Assembly (NCBI GenBank): GCA_027625915.1
Contig: JANTQA010000060.1
Span: 2,046,001-2,110,000, forward strand
Source of the DNA: Anaeramoeba flamelloides
Taxonomy: Eukaryota; Metamonada; Anaeramoebidae
Length of the DNA: 64,000 nt
Reading direction: 5' to 3'
The position numbers and the translations under genes are program-made. How positions within the stretch are numbered: the stretch's first letter is position 1; every line of letters starts with the position of its first letter. The notes under the pieces were generated by a model, which worked only from the letters and a program-made list of their open reading frames with translations, searched no databases and had not been told where the DNA came from. Shown piece by piece: positions 1 through 12,000 of the stretch.

Positions 1-2159
1 AGAAAATAAAATTGTAGTAGTATGTTTGGATTCAAAATAATCAATTGATTATCCAGAAATGGAAAGCCTTGTTTAAATAGAGTATTTTTTACTATATCTT
101 TCTTTTTTTATGTAAACCATTATTTGAAAAAAAAGTTTCTTATAGTCTACCAGTATTTTCACAATAAATAGGAACAATATTTAAACTTATTTTTTTTCAG
201 GTCAATAAACTTTATTTCAAACAAATTTACCCAATATTTTTTTCAAATATCAATTATTTTATACAATTGACCTTTAAAAAATAAAGAAGAAATAAGAATA
301 ATAACACATCAAAGTATAGGTTAATATTTATATAAAATAACCATAATAAATCAATAAATATTTCTTAAACTAGAAACTAAAATTCTTCGGTAACTCATTG
401 AAAAAAATCAAAAATCTTGATTTTGATCTTCAATTGGTATTTGAATAATAAATAGGAAAAAATTTTCACTTCATTTTAATTTTCTTTTATTTTAGAAATC
501 AAATCCTTAAATGAATTAGTTTGGGTTTTTTAGCCATTATTAGAAAAATGAAATGAAAATGAAGTAAAATTTTTTCACTTTTATAATTTAAATATCAAGA
601 TTGAAGATCTAAATAAAATCCCAATAGAAATCAAAATGATTTTTTGACATCATTTTCACTATTTTGATAACATTTGATAACCTGTTTGTATTCAGTGACT
701 ATAGATCTTACAATAATAAAAAAAAATATTCAAAACAAAGATAATCATTTATAAAACGAAATATTGGAAAAAAAAAAAATGATAAAAAGTTAAATGATTT
801 CAATTTTGAAATTTAAAAAAATTTTCTTCTAATCCATTCAAATCCTTTAAAAACGTGTATTTTACTTGATTAAAACTGGAAAAATTTAACTTTAAAATAG
901 TTTATTTAATCAATACATAGATTTTAGATGATAATTCGATGGCCATTTCGTTGTTTGATCCTTAAAAATATATTTTTTTAGTAGAATCAAAAAGTTAAAA
1001 TGAGAGATTTATTGTATATTTAAGAAAAAGATAATCAGTTGAAATTTTATCTATATTAAATGAAAAATACTAGTATTTGTAAATCTATTAGTTAAAATTG
1101 ACTCAAAGAGTTTGTATATTTTTATTAATTGTGTTTTAATTACCAGTTAATCTATTATTTGTCAAAATAATCTTTTCATTTTCTTTAATATTTTTCATTC
1201 GAATACCAAATTAGGTTATAAAAATGTAATTCTATGAGAAATATAATTAATAAAAATAAAACAATAAAAAAAAAAAGTATTTGATTAATAACTAATTTCA
1301 ATTAAATAAAGATAACCCAGTGTGATTATTTCAATGTGAAAATAACTACCAAATCCAATAAACATAAAATAATAAAAATAATAAAAATATAAAAAAAATT
1401 ACAAATCGATTTTTTATACTAAAATTAGTCATTTTAAGATTTTTTTCGAGAATTTATTTTTACTTTTGTTAGAAGTTAAATGAATAAATTTGAAAATGCT
1501 ATTCTAAGATCTTTATTTTTTAGGAAATGAATTTTTTGAAACTGTCTCTCAAGAACCTTCAATTATTGAATATAATAAGTTGAGAGAAAAATATAGGAGA
1601 ATTTTGGTTATTAATATTAGTTAATTAACTTTCGGGTCCCTTGGTATTCAAGTTTACGAATTATTAAGAATTGTTTTTTTTTTTTTTTTGATCTTACATG
1701 AATTTTTTATTATAAATAAAATCATTAAATCCAAAAATATTTTTAATTTGTTTTGTCACTTTTAAGTTTTTAAGGTTTCCAATTTTTGTTTTTTAACCAA
1801 AAAATAATTTCGGCACTTTTTTAGCCCTATCAATTTTTTGGGGGTTATTTAAAGTGAAATTATCTTTTGATTTAGAATATGATTACTAAAATTCCAATAA
1901 AGATAAATATCACTAAAAAAAGTTATATTTTTCGGAAAATAGGGGGCACAATATTTATTATTACTCCACCCCTCTTCATTACATGTATTTATTAATTATT
2001 GTTTATTTATTTATTTATTTTATTTTATTATTGAAGAAAAATGATTCAAGAAAATTACCCCCTGTTAACATTTTTTTTTTTATTTAGGAAATTAAACAAA
2101 AATCCATTTAATTTTCGGTTTATTCCTCAAATTAAAAAAAAAACATTTTTTTCAAGAAT
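1..2159. other. A+T-rich gene-free DNA
   Basis: No coding region, RNA gene or clear transposon was recognised. The stretch is strongly A+T-rich with homopolymer A and T runs and short stop-rich frames on both strands. Confidence 0.6.
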
Positions 2160-2625
2160 ATTACAAGAATTGAGTAGAATTATTAAAGATTTTACTCTAT
2201 TCTATTGAATTCCAGAAAATTTAGACTCTTGAAGGAACTTCCCTTAGGTTTACAAGAATTTCAAAATTGAGTAAAATCAAATATTTTACTCTATTTTCTT
2301 TTGAATTCTGGAAAACTTATTTAATTAACGATATTCCATGATATGTTTTCTTGAGTTTTCTGTTAATTTGGTAAATCAAAATATTTTCGTTAGGTTTTTT
2401 TGAGTTTTCTATTTATTTGGAAAATCCATTTATTTATTTGTTAAATAAAATAGAAAACCTCAAGAAAACGACTATTAGATTATTTTTAATTTAAGAAATA
2501 AACCCAAAATTTATTTAATTTTCTTTACATTTCAAAAAGTAAAAAAAAAACCTAGTATACTTAACAAATAAAACAGGAAATCCTAGAAAACATAAACACT
2601 CTACGACACTCTACAGCACCCCCCC
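2160..2625. repeat. Rep-D modular foldback repeat, copy 1
   Basis: Two palindromic modules of the form 'attgagtaaaatc ... gattttactcaatt ... tggaaaa' lie at about 2170-2220 and 2261-2310. They are followed by modules of the form 'ttcttgagttttct' with an inverted partner 'agaaaacctcaagaaaa' near 2450. The right end carries 'ctacgacactctac' (about 2600-2615), the same edge motif seen in the other copies near 11850, 17390, 45840 and 61290. Nothing in it codes for protein. It looks like a non-autonomous foldback element or a pile-up of several. The left boundary is uncertain. Confidence 0.6.
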
Positions 2626-4920
2626 GGGAACTCTAAAAACTTTAATTAGAGTTTTTATTCTGGCGATAATTTAGGAAAGATTTTCCCACATTGAAAAAAA
2701 TTGTTTATTATAACAAAATTTCAAAACAATTTGCGGAGTTTACAAAATGATTCAATTTTTATAATTTTTAGAATCTCATAAAATAAAATTTGTAATCATA
2801 ATATTAAAATTATTTCAATAAAATCAACTTTTATCAAACATTTTCCACTTGCTAAAAAATCTTTGTTGTATATTTTTTTCAAAATCCTTTGGAATTATTT
2901 TATTCTGATTCCATGGAATTAAAAAAAAAGAATTTTTATATGTTACCAAAACTCTATTAAAAAAAAAAACCAAGATTTTTTTGATTACATTTCAAAGTAA
3001 AACAATTGTTTTTATCAGAAATAAACTTAAAAATATCAGGATTTACGAAAAGATGATGAAAACGAAAATCAAAGGAAGAAAAACCTCAATTTTTTTTTTT
3101 TTTTGAGAAATATTAAATTCTCTCTTTTTAAATAATAAAAAAAAAAAATATTAAATTATAAAATTTTGCGAATGATTGATGTGATTCCGTGAAAAATCGA
3201 ATGTTAAAAAGAAATAAGTTGAGACTTATCATTAGAAGAAAAAAGAATCATTTGATTCCTTGGAATCAAAAAAATAATTATTTTAGTGTATTTTTAAAAA
3301 AGAATCAAAATGTGATCTCAGATTGACAATTTGTTTTTCTCGAACCAAAAATTATTGTAATCGACTTTTTACAACTTTTTTTTTTAATGAAAAAATTATA
3401 TTTTCCATTGAATTTCCATCTTATTTACTCTGGCAATAACAAAACTTTTCTTGTTTCTCAAAACAAAATTCTAAAATCCAAATGATCAGAATTTTCTAAA
3501 AAAATGAGAAACTATCGAAAAATAAAATTAAAAAAAAAAAAATCAAGAATATTTTGAGTATTTCGTAGATACCCATAAAACAATCTTTTATTTCTGGAAA
3601 AATAATTGTTTTGTAAGAAAAAAAAACATATCAAAAAATTGGAATTAAAAAAATAAGATTGTTTTAAAGATATAACTAAATATGTTTGGTTATATTTTTG
3701 AATTTAGGCTTTGTTTTTAAAAACAATAAAAATCCACGAAAAGTTGATAATTTTGTTTTTAATTCAAAAAGAGCACAGAATTATTTTAAAATCCAAAAGT
3801 TGATTCCCCACTATAGGTTAAATATAAGAAACCGTCTTCGTCTTTACTTTCTTCGTAAACATTGGACATGGACATTGCTAATATCGTAATATTTTTGGGA
3901 TATTAAAAAAAACGGATTTGTTTCGGGATGGTTAATAACCTCAGTTCAAGTTATGGAAAGGAAAAAGAAAAGGAAAAAAAAGTAAAATATTGGATTAATT
4001 AGAAAAAGCTTACAAGTTGGAAGCATCATATTTTTACATAAAATAAACATAGCTTGCTCAGGCAAAAGTTTAATTCTCTAATTTGGAGAAATTGAATGAA
4101 TATGAAGGAAAATATTTAGGTTTTTACAAAATTTCTCGAAGAACAACAAAAAAATAAATCGAAAAAATTCAAACTTTCCGGATGATATAACTAAATTGGC
4201 CAACAGTGAGATCTAAGTTTATAATAATAATAAGGCAAATGGTTTGTAAGGAAAAACAAGGCCATGGGTTGTTTTATTTTGGATCTTTTCATAAAATACT
4301 AAAAAAGTCAAAAGTAAAAAAAAAAATACAAAACTAAAACAAACCTTGTGGAACTAAAAATTTTTTTTTGTCTATACCAGCAATTTTACTTTTTTCTGCT
4401 TTGTCACAAATGATCTTTAAGGAGTGTTGAAAAAAATAATTTGAAGAAAAAAAGAAAAAAAAAAGCTCTTAGTTCACCATAATAAGTAGTTTCGTTTTAC
4501 AACGATTAAAAAAAAAGTTTTTTATGTTGGTGGAATAGTTACAGGGATTCGATCAGGATACCTTGATCTAATTCTTCCAGACTCAGATTTTCTTTCTTTT
4601 GGTATTTAAAGTGTTTTAAAATATGTGGTGATTGAAATTAGATGAAAAAATTAAGAATGTAAACAAAAGTGATTTTTAAAAAAGGAGGAGAAAAAGAAAA
4701 ACAAAAATTGTTCAGGAAAAGGAAAAGGAAAAAGTAAAGGAAAAAGAAAAAGAGTTCAGGAAAAGGAAAAGGAAAAGCAGACCAAAAAACAATATAAAAA
4801 ACAATTCTTGTACAAATCAGAGACAAACCTTCAAGTGAATGTTCTTCTTTATAAGAGCTCATTAATCGATTTTATTTTCTGTTTAAAAAGAAAATGAAAT
4901 AGTTTTGAAATGTTAAAAAA
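2626..4920. other. A+T-rich gene-free DNA with purine-rich tract
   Basis: No gene recognised. At 4680-4790 the plus strand has a purine-rich, imperfect GGAAAA repeat, with 'gttcaggaaaagg' occurring twice. This keeps frames open on the opposite strand and gives false Phe/Pro-rich ORFs. A slightly less A+T-rich patch at 3770-3890 has an open frame but no recognisable product. Confidence 0.55.
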
Positions 4921-5139
4921 ATGAAAATTAATTCAAGATCCAAGTTATTCACTTCTTTGGTGAAGCATATAAGTGGGCTTGAGATTGATTATATTAAAAT
5001 CAAAAACTTTTTGAAAAGTATTTTATGGCAAAAAATTGTTTTTTCTCTAAGGTCAACAAAAAATGCAGGTCTTTTGTTAAAATCACCAAAAGTGAAAAAA
5101 CCTCGAATCCAATGGTTTTTTAAAGACCAAACAAAATAA
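4921..5139 (+). CDS. doubtful small ORF, 72 aa
   Basis: The frame opens with a true ATG after an A-rich leader and ends in TAA. It is a little less A+T-rich than its flanks. The predicted protein is basic (many Lys, Arg, Ser) with no signal peptide, membrane segment or motif that I recognise. No intron signals link it to other coding sequence. It may be a small gene, an isolated exon or chance; chance is more likely given the long gene-free flanks. Confidence 0.15.
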   Translation: MKINSRSKLFTSLVKHISGLEIDYIKIKNFLKSILWQKIVFSLRSTKNAGLLLKSPKVKKPRIQWFFKDQTK

Positions 5140-5664
5140 TATTATTTTCTAATTTTTTCAACACACTCAAGATCAAAAGTTTTTTTTATAATTTGGGGAA
5201 TATTTGAAAAACTTAGCAAGTAAAACAACCAAACAATATTTCTTTTTGCAGTGATTATTGATCACAAAAGAATTATTTTTTTCATATGTCTGTAAAAATA
5301 GATTTTCAAATTCTGATCATTTTTTAATTGTATATACAATCTTTATTAACGAGTTTTAGTTGGGGTTTATATTTTAATCAAACAGATTTTAATTATGGTT
5401 ACTGGAATTCAACTATGAAGATATTTCAACTAATATTCTTATTTTCAATTCTCGGGTATTGATTTTTTTAAGCATTTTTAGATAGTCCAAATGTTATCAA
5501 TAAAAAAAAATAATATATTTACAAGAGAAAAATACATGGACATTATATAAAATTCCTGACAAGATTTTTAATTCTGAATATAAGGAAAATTGATCTGTTA
5601 TTACTTTTATTTAAAATCAAATCCATTTTCCAAACAAATAAATTGAGATTTCAAATATTAATCT
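5140..5664. other. gene-free A+T-rich DNA
   Basis: I see no gene, repeat boundary or RNA in this stretch. Confidence 0.5.
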
Positions 5665-5860
5665 ACAGTCAGTTTCATTTTTAAGGCACAAACCATCAAC
5701 CAAATTTAAGGCACAAAGAAATGTCCAAGTAAAGTATATTTTTGGGATTCTAGTTTTTTACACAAATTATTTTACTAGAATTTGAATTTTTGCCTTAATT
5801 TGAGATTTTTTTGTACCTTAAATTTCGTAAAAAATTTGTGTCTTAAAATTGGAACTGACG
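5665..5860. repeat. Rep-C palindromic short element, copy 1
   Basis: An element of about 195 bp whose ends mirror each other: 'cagtcagtttcattttt' at the left and 'aattggaactgacgg' at the right. The inner pair 'taaggcacaaa' and 'tttgtgtctta' continues the fold. Two relatives of almost the same length lie at 53562-53758 and 57512-57710. There is no coding capacity. The features fit a MITE or palindromic non-autonomous DNA element. Confidence 0.75.
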
Positions 5861-7095
5861 GAAGAGGTTTTAAGATCTTTTTCAAAGGTATATTTTGAAT
5901 CTTTGTTATGAATAAAATCAAAGATATTATTCACATTGTTTGAGTTAATAATAATTAGTTCTTTAATCCAAATTGTTCGATTATTTTCATAGGCTAAGCA
6001 ATTCCATAGAAAAAAAAATAAAAAAAATCCTTCAAGATACCCAAAATTTTATTTTCATATTAATAATTTACAAAACGTTAATTTATTTTTATTCATCACA
6101 GAAGATTATCTATTTAAATAATTTAAAAAATCTTTCACTTTTAAAATAGAAGTAGAACATTCTTTTTTTCAATATTTGTTGACTTAAAGTTCTCCAGGAT
6201 TTCATGAATAGAGAAAAAACTTTTAACCCCCGTTTCGCTATTCTTTAGAATTATGGAAAACCTATTACAGGACAATAATTATCATACATATTTTTTTTTT
6301 TCTAATTCAGTTTTATTAGATGAGTACAACATTTTCAAAACTATTAAACTCCATTTCACTCAAAGTAAATATCCTAAGTTGAATTTGGATAAATTTTTTA
6401 TTCTTCAAAATTTATTTAGAATTTTTACCTGAAAAATATCTTTTTTTCTAGACTAGAGACTTTTAAAAAAATGTTTTACAACTTACAACAATTAATTAAC
6501 TCCATTTCACCTTGGCGCCCAGCCGAAAATAAAAAATTCGCTTTATTTTAAGAATCAACCAAACTTAGATTATTTAGAAATAAGTGAAATAATAATTTTA
6601 GGATTAGAGTCGATAATCATAAAAGAAAATTCCGAACAAATCATAAATTTCAAAAAAAAATGTTCAAAAAAATTTTTGGGTCCCATTCATTGGAACTTCT
6701 CGTACAAAATTTCTCAATTTATTAGAGATTAAAATTGCTGATAATAAGATTTTCGAATTGTAAATGTATGAATTTTATTAAAATTTACAAAAAATAGTTT
6801 TCTTAATATTAATTTGGTGTTTCAAACCTTTTTTTTTCAAATTTAATTTTTAAAAAAAATTAAAAAGAAAAAAAAAAAAAAAAATTTACAAAATGCGAAA
6901 AAATGATTATGATCTCAAAATTGAAATTTTAGTTTGAGAAGAATAATGAATTAAACTTGTAGAATATGTTCTATTTCTTCAATAAAACTGGGCCTCTTTG
7001 AATGAAAAAGAGTTTATTACACTCAATTCTAAAAAATTATAAAAAACATAGACACGACTGTTTATAATATTATTTTGAATAGGGATTATTTTTAA
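5861..7095. other. gene-free DNA with a shared repeat fragment
   Basis: No gene seen. The segment 6935-6998, ending 'aataaaactgggcctct', resembles 38281-38347, so it is part of another dispersed repeat whose limits I cannot set. A second 'gaaaaagagtttatta' at about 7002 resembles the Rep-E terminal repeat, so an older partial copy may be present. Confidence 0.45.
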
Positions 7096-7806
7096 ATAAA
7101 CTCTTTTTCAAACAAAAGGATACAACTCTCAAATTATCTATATAATTAAATTTGATTGTTCAAAGATAATTAATTATTCGTGATTTTCATTTTAATTATT
7201 CATTTTTTCATTTTTTGCTTTTTTATTTTTGAGCATTGAACAGTCGGAAAATAAAAAAAAAAGATTAAAAAAGAAAACAATTTGGAAATAATCTGACAGT
7301 ATAAAAATCGAAACAGTTTAAGTTTGATTTCGGATGAACTAGATGTAGGAATTATGAAAGAACATTATTGGATTGATGAATGGAACAAAAAAAAAAGAAA
7401 ATATTGTAAAAAAAACAATTCCAACAAAAGACGAAGATTAATTGTGGCTTTATTTTTAAAATGAGACTTTAAATAACAAAAGTTTGAATTGTAAAGAGTT
7501 ATTAATAACTTGTAAAGAACTTTTCCCCAATTCACCATTTTCAAAGGTTGTTATTAATTTGATAATTTTTTTCTTTACAATTTACAAAAGGAAATTTCTC
7601 ATTTCAAATAAAAGGATACACAATTTTTAAAATATTTAATTGTAATTTTTATTGTTTTGTTTTAATGGGTTTTATATCTTCAGTTGAGTGTTTTTTGTAT
7701 GCTTTAAATGTTTTTTTATATTTTAGAATGACAATATAATCAATTTGATACAATTATGAATAATTCTTGAAAATTTCTGTTCCCTTTTATTTGAAAAAGA
7801 GTTTAT
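7096..7806 (+). mobile_element. Rep-E terminal-inverted-repeat element (~710 bp)
   Basis: The left end 'taaactctttttcaaacaaa' is mirrored by the right end 'ttttatttgaaaaagagttta'. The interior has no long ORF. An opposite-orientation relative lies at 61829-62534 and shares internal landmarks, such as the stretch around 'catcaatccaataatg'. This is most simply a non-autonomous DNA transposon. A truncated LINE follows immediately, and the TIR end sequence recurs beyond that LINE, which suggests the LINE landed in this element's right end. Confidence 0.7.
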
Positions 7807-8175
7807 TTATCCCTTAAGCTCAACAATTCTAAAATTCAGAACATTCACTAACTGCTTAAATAGATATTATTATGTAATAAATAAAAATTCAAATAAATTT
7901 TGTCCTTTATGTTTAAAATATGAACAAAAGGAAATTATAGAAAATATTGATCATTTTTGATGGGTATGTCCTTTCTATGAAAAAGATAGATTAATTTTTC
8001 ACAATAAATTTAAAAAAAAATAAATCTTAATGAAATAATTTTAAACTGTGATAGTTTGAAATTATTTTCATTAATTAATAATTGTGAAATCTATGATTTT
8101 ATGCTTAAATTTCTGAAAGAAAATAAATATCTAAGGGCAACTAGAGTGTAATTTACACTTCTCCAATAATAAAAA
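7807..8175 (+). mobile_element. 5'-truncated LINE fragment, copy 2
   Basis: The sequence matches the 3' end of the LINE at 22926-24893, from the region encoding the terminal CPLC zinc-knuckle to the tail 'gtgtaatttacacttct' and the poly(A)-like 'aataataaaaaa'. The frame is broken, including a stop within the His-Phe-x-Trp knuckle, so it is a dead copy. 'aaaaagagtttattt' occurs on both sides (about 7793-7807 and 8177-8191), as expected for a target-site duplication. It has no independent function. Confidence 0.8.
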
Positions 8176-8204
8176 AAAAAAAGAGTTTATTTTTGAACTT
8201 TCCA

Positions 8205-8880
8205 ACTTAACTATTTTCTTAATTTTGAATTCTGAAATTATCAAGTTCAATTTCTAATTCTTTTAAGTTGTTTGATTGCCAATTAATATTTTCTAATTTC
8301 TGTTATCTAAAAGGAATATAATTAATTAATTCATCAAACCCAAGGGTTTTTAATTTATGTATTAACTAAAATCTTCTTTTATATATTGTTATTCTGAAAG
8401 GATCAATTTTTGCTTCAGTTTTATAAATACGCCTCGGGAAATGTGGGTTAATTAAAAAAAAAATTGTAATTTTTTTATTAATCCAAGTATCAATATCTGT
8501 AAAATCTGTTTTTGTCAAATCAAATATTTCTAATCAATATAATAGTTGACTATGTAATACAGCTTTAAATAATATAATTTTCAATTATTTACCAATAAAT
8601 TATTATTAAATAATTGTTTAGAATTGTTATAAGTTTCTTTTACCCAATTCAGTTTATATACTAAATTTGAAATTTTTTTCAAGTAAATTCCCAAATATTT
8701 AATCTTTGGTAAATCTTTTGATATTTCTGTTTTGTCTTTATTCGGTTTTAATCCAAATTGAACAATTATTTGATATATTAATATTAATTTTCTATTAAGT
8801 AATATTTATCCCCTTTTATAATTAAAATTAATTCATCTTCAAACATTCGACAAAATAATTTATTTTGAAAAAGTGCTTCA
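8205..8880 (-). mobile_element. LINE fragment in antisense, copy 3
   Basis: Read on the minus strand this stretch matches the middle of the LINE at 22926-24893. It begins near the F-A-D-D reverse-transcriptase motif (degenerate here, near 8840) and runs through the LGIYLDK-like region to the segment before the zinc knuckle. Both the 5' part and the 3' tail of the LINE are absent, which is unusual for a simple LINE insertion and suggests later deletion. It carries many frame breaks and is non-functional. Confidence 0.7.
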
Positions 8881-9086
8881 ATTGTCTAAAACGACATGTA
8901 AAAAAAATATTTTTTATTTTAAACTCTGAAAAATAAAATAAAAAAAAATTCCTTTTAATATAAAAAATATTAATTATTATTTCAAAAATAAAAATAATAA
9001 TAATGATAATAATGATAATAAATTAAATTAATAACCAAAACTCTTCTTCATATTAAACAAAAAAAAAAAACAATATAAATCATTTG
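8881..9086. other. gene-free spacer 3' of the PI3-kinase gene
   Basis: A+T-rich spacer with a run of 'ataatgataatg'-type trinucleotides near 9000. It presumably includes the 3' untranslated region of the minus-strand PI3-kinase gene. No polyadenylation signal can be chosen with confidence. Confidence 0.4.
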
Positions 9087-12000
9087 TTATGAACGCCCTA
9101 TTGGATTAATATAAGTATAAAAAAGAACAAAGAAAAAAAAAGAAAACCAGGTTAAAAAATTAAAAAGGCAATCATTAATACATAAAATTTAAAAGAAGGA
9201 ACGGTGAAAAAAAAAATGATAAACACAAACAATATTGGGCCCATTTATGTATTTTTTCTACAACGACTGCAAATAATGCACCGACACTTTCGTCAATGAT
9301 TTGATGAATAAATTTAACAGCTTCTTCGTCTGTTAAATCTAATCTAAATTTTTCTTGCATTTTTGAGATTGTACCTTTTGGATCTCGATCAATGTCTGGG
9401 ATATTAGCATCAATCATTAATGTTAAAAGGTTGATTAATAAATGAGCGTGCTGTCTTAAAATTTTGTAAGCTTCCCCACATAAGATTTTAAAATAATCGT
9501 AATGACCACTTTTCATTCCACCCATAGCTTCCACCATTTCTTTACATAGTTTCATTGGTGGTGGAAATGGCTTTGGGTCATGACCTAGAATATAACCGAA
9601 ATCAACATCTAATTTTATTAATTTGTAATAATTTCATAAAAATTGAAATAAAAATTAAAAAACTTTTTTAAAAAAAAAAAAAATTTATTAAATAAGAGGA
9701 CAAACGTAATAATTTTCCATCAGGTGAAATTAATAAATTATCTAAATGACGATCACCAATTCCAAGCAAATAAGTAATTACGGAATAACCAGCTATGTTT
9801 AGATAATTTTTTTTAAATTTAAAAATTAGAACAAAAAATGTTGATTAAAAATAAAAAGTAATTAAAATTTTAATTTATTGTTTTATTGATTTGAAGATTT
9901 TTGCCAAAACAATCGATTTTTAAATAATAATAAAACAAAAAATAAATTTGCCAAAAAAATAATTTTGAAAAAAATTCAAATCTGAAAGATTTGTTATTGG
10001 ATTTAATTTTTCTTATTTTTTAAAAAAAAATAAAAAGAACAAAATTTTTGTTAAAAAAACATTTTTTAATTAAAAAAAAAGAATTATTAAAACAAGAATA
10101 AATTAATTTTTTTTTTTTAGCTTCTAATGCCTGTTTCTAGCTTTTTTACTTTTTGAATTAGAAGCTATGAATTTATTTACTTTAAAATTCTTCAAAAAAA
10201 AAAATGAAATATTCCTTTTTTCTTTTAATCAATGTTTTATTTTTTCATACTTTTTAAAACAATTTGAATTTTCTTTAATAGTCTGTGTAATGAAAATTCT
10301 AAAAAAATGATTTTTTAATTTGAAATTAACCATTCTGGAAAAAAATATAGTATTTTTATTTTAGTCAAATTAATGATACAAAAAACAAAGAGTCTTTTTA
10401 TTTTTTATACTTTTTACCTTTTCCAAATTTCCCTTCTTAAGTTGCTTGGGCTCTATGTTCCTTCTCTTTTTGTTTTTTTAGGTGTTTGGGAAAGGTAAAA
10501 AGTATAAAAAATCATTATAAGAATTGGTTGACCTGATCATGACTAACCCAACCAAACTTGTTCATGATCAGATCTTCGACGAGGACTTATGCAACTGAAC
10601 TGAATCCAACGAATGCGATCTGAAACCAACCAAAGTGAACCGAATTGAACTTTCCGTACTATCTGTCGAGTCGTTACTTTGACTGGGTTTTTGCTGTCGA
10701 GTCGGTATCTTGTACTGGGATTTTGCGAAAACAAGATTTGGGAAACTTACAAAAAAAAAAAATAAAATAATAAAAAAAAAAATAACACAAAAAAAAAAAA
10801 AAAAAAAAGCAAAGCAACCGAAAAGAAAATTTCGAAAACCAAATCTTATTCTTAAAAACCAGAGCTTTTTAGATTCAACCCATCTATAAAGTTCTAAATC
10901 AAAATTTAATAAACAGCCTTTTTCATTTGATCTATAGTTGTTCAATTATCCGAACTCTTTATTAAAACAACCTATGGTGGCGATCCAAAAAAAAACGACA
11001 TAAAAAGAAACAACCACCAGCCCATTCAACACTTAGGGCACAAAAAAAAACTTTCCACTGAAGTTTTTTCTTTTTTCTATTATTTTTTGACTCTTTCATT
11101 TCTTGCTTTTCTTTCTCTTTTTCTTGTCTTTTTTCCGAAATAATTTATTCTTTTCATTTTTTAAAGAAAAGATATCCTTTGAGCTGTAATCCTGCTTACA
11201 TTACAGTTAGGATAAAAAAACCCTAAATACAATTTTAGAGTTTCAGGCAAATAGGAGGTAATTTAGTTGAATCAGCTCTCCTCAACAATAAAAAAAAAAA
11301 AAAACAAAGAGTCTTTTTCACAATAAAAAATTTATTTTGTTTGAAATTAGCATGGATATTTAAAATTATCTAATAAATAATAATAATACTATAATTATAA
11401 ATTTTTAAATCATGGGCTTTTCTATTAATGAAAATACCATAGAATTCTTTATTGTGTTATTAAGAATTTAAATATAACTTGACAATTCAGTCATTTTGAA
11501 AAAAAAATAAATCAAAAGTTTTTAAATAATTGCTTGAATCTAATTTTAAACAAGAAATAGAACAATATATTGAAAATTTTCTGTCTTTCTATTTTCACCA
11601 CCTTGAAATGATTATAATTAGTTCTTTATCAAAAAATAATTCAAACGATCTAAATAAAAAACAAATATTAATCAAAAAAAGATTTAAAAATTAATTTCAA
11701 AATAAAAAATGTATTTTTTCCAATAATTTACGAATAATTACCCACCATGAGCAGAAACAATTGTATAATAAAAAAAAAAAATAGTAAAATAAATAAATAT
11801 TTTGAATCTTTTAAAAAATTTCTAAATTTAAGTTTAGGAATTAGGGAACTGCCGTCAAGTGCCGTAGAATGCCTAGGTTTTCTTGAGGTTTTCTGTTTTT
11901 TTTTTTTTAAGTGTTCTAGGGTTTTTTTGAGGTTTTCTATTTATTTATGAAGTGTTATAGGTTTTTTTGAGGGTTTCTATTTTATTTCGAAAATCTATTA

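Noticed and set aside
7807-8880. Twin-priming inversion of a single LINE copy
   Set aside because: In twin priming the inverted 5' part lies upstream of the sense 3' part; here the antisense part lies beyond the poly(A) end, so two events are more likely.
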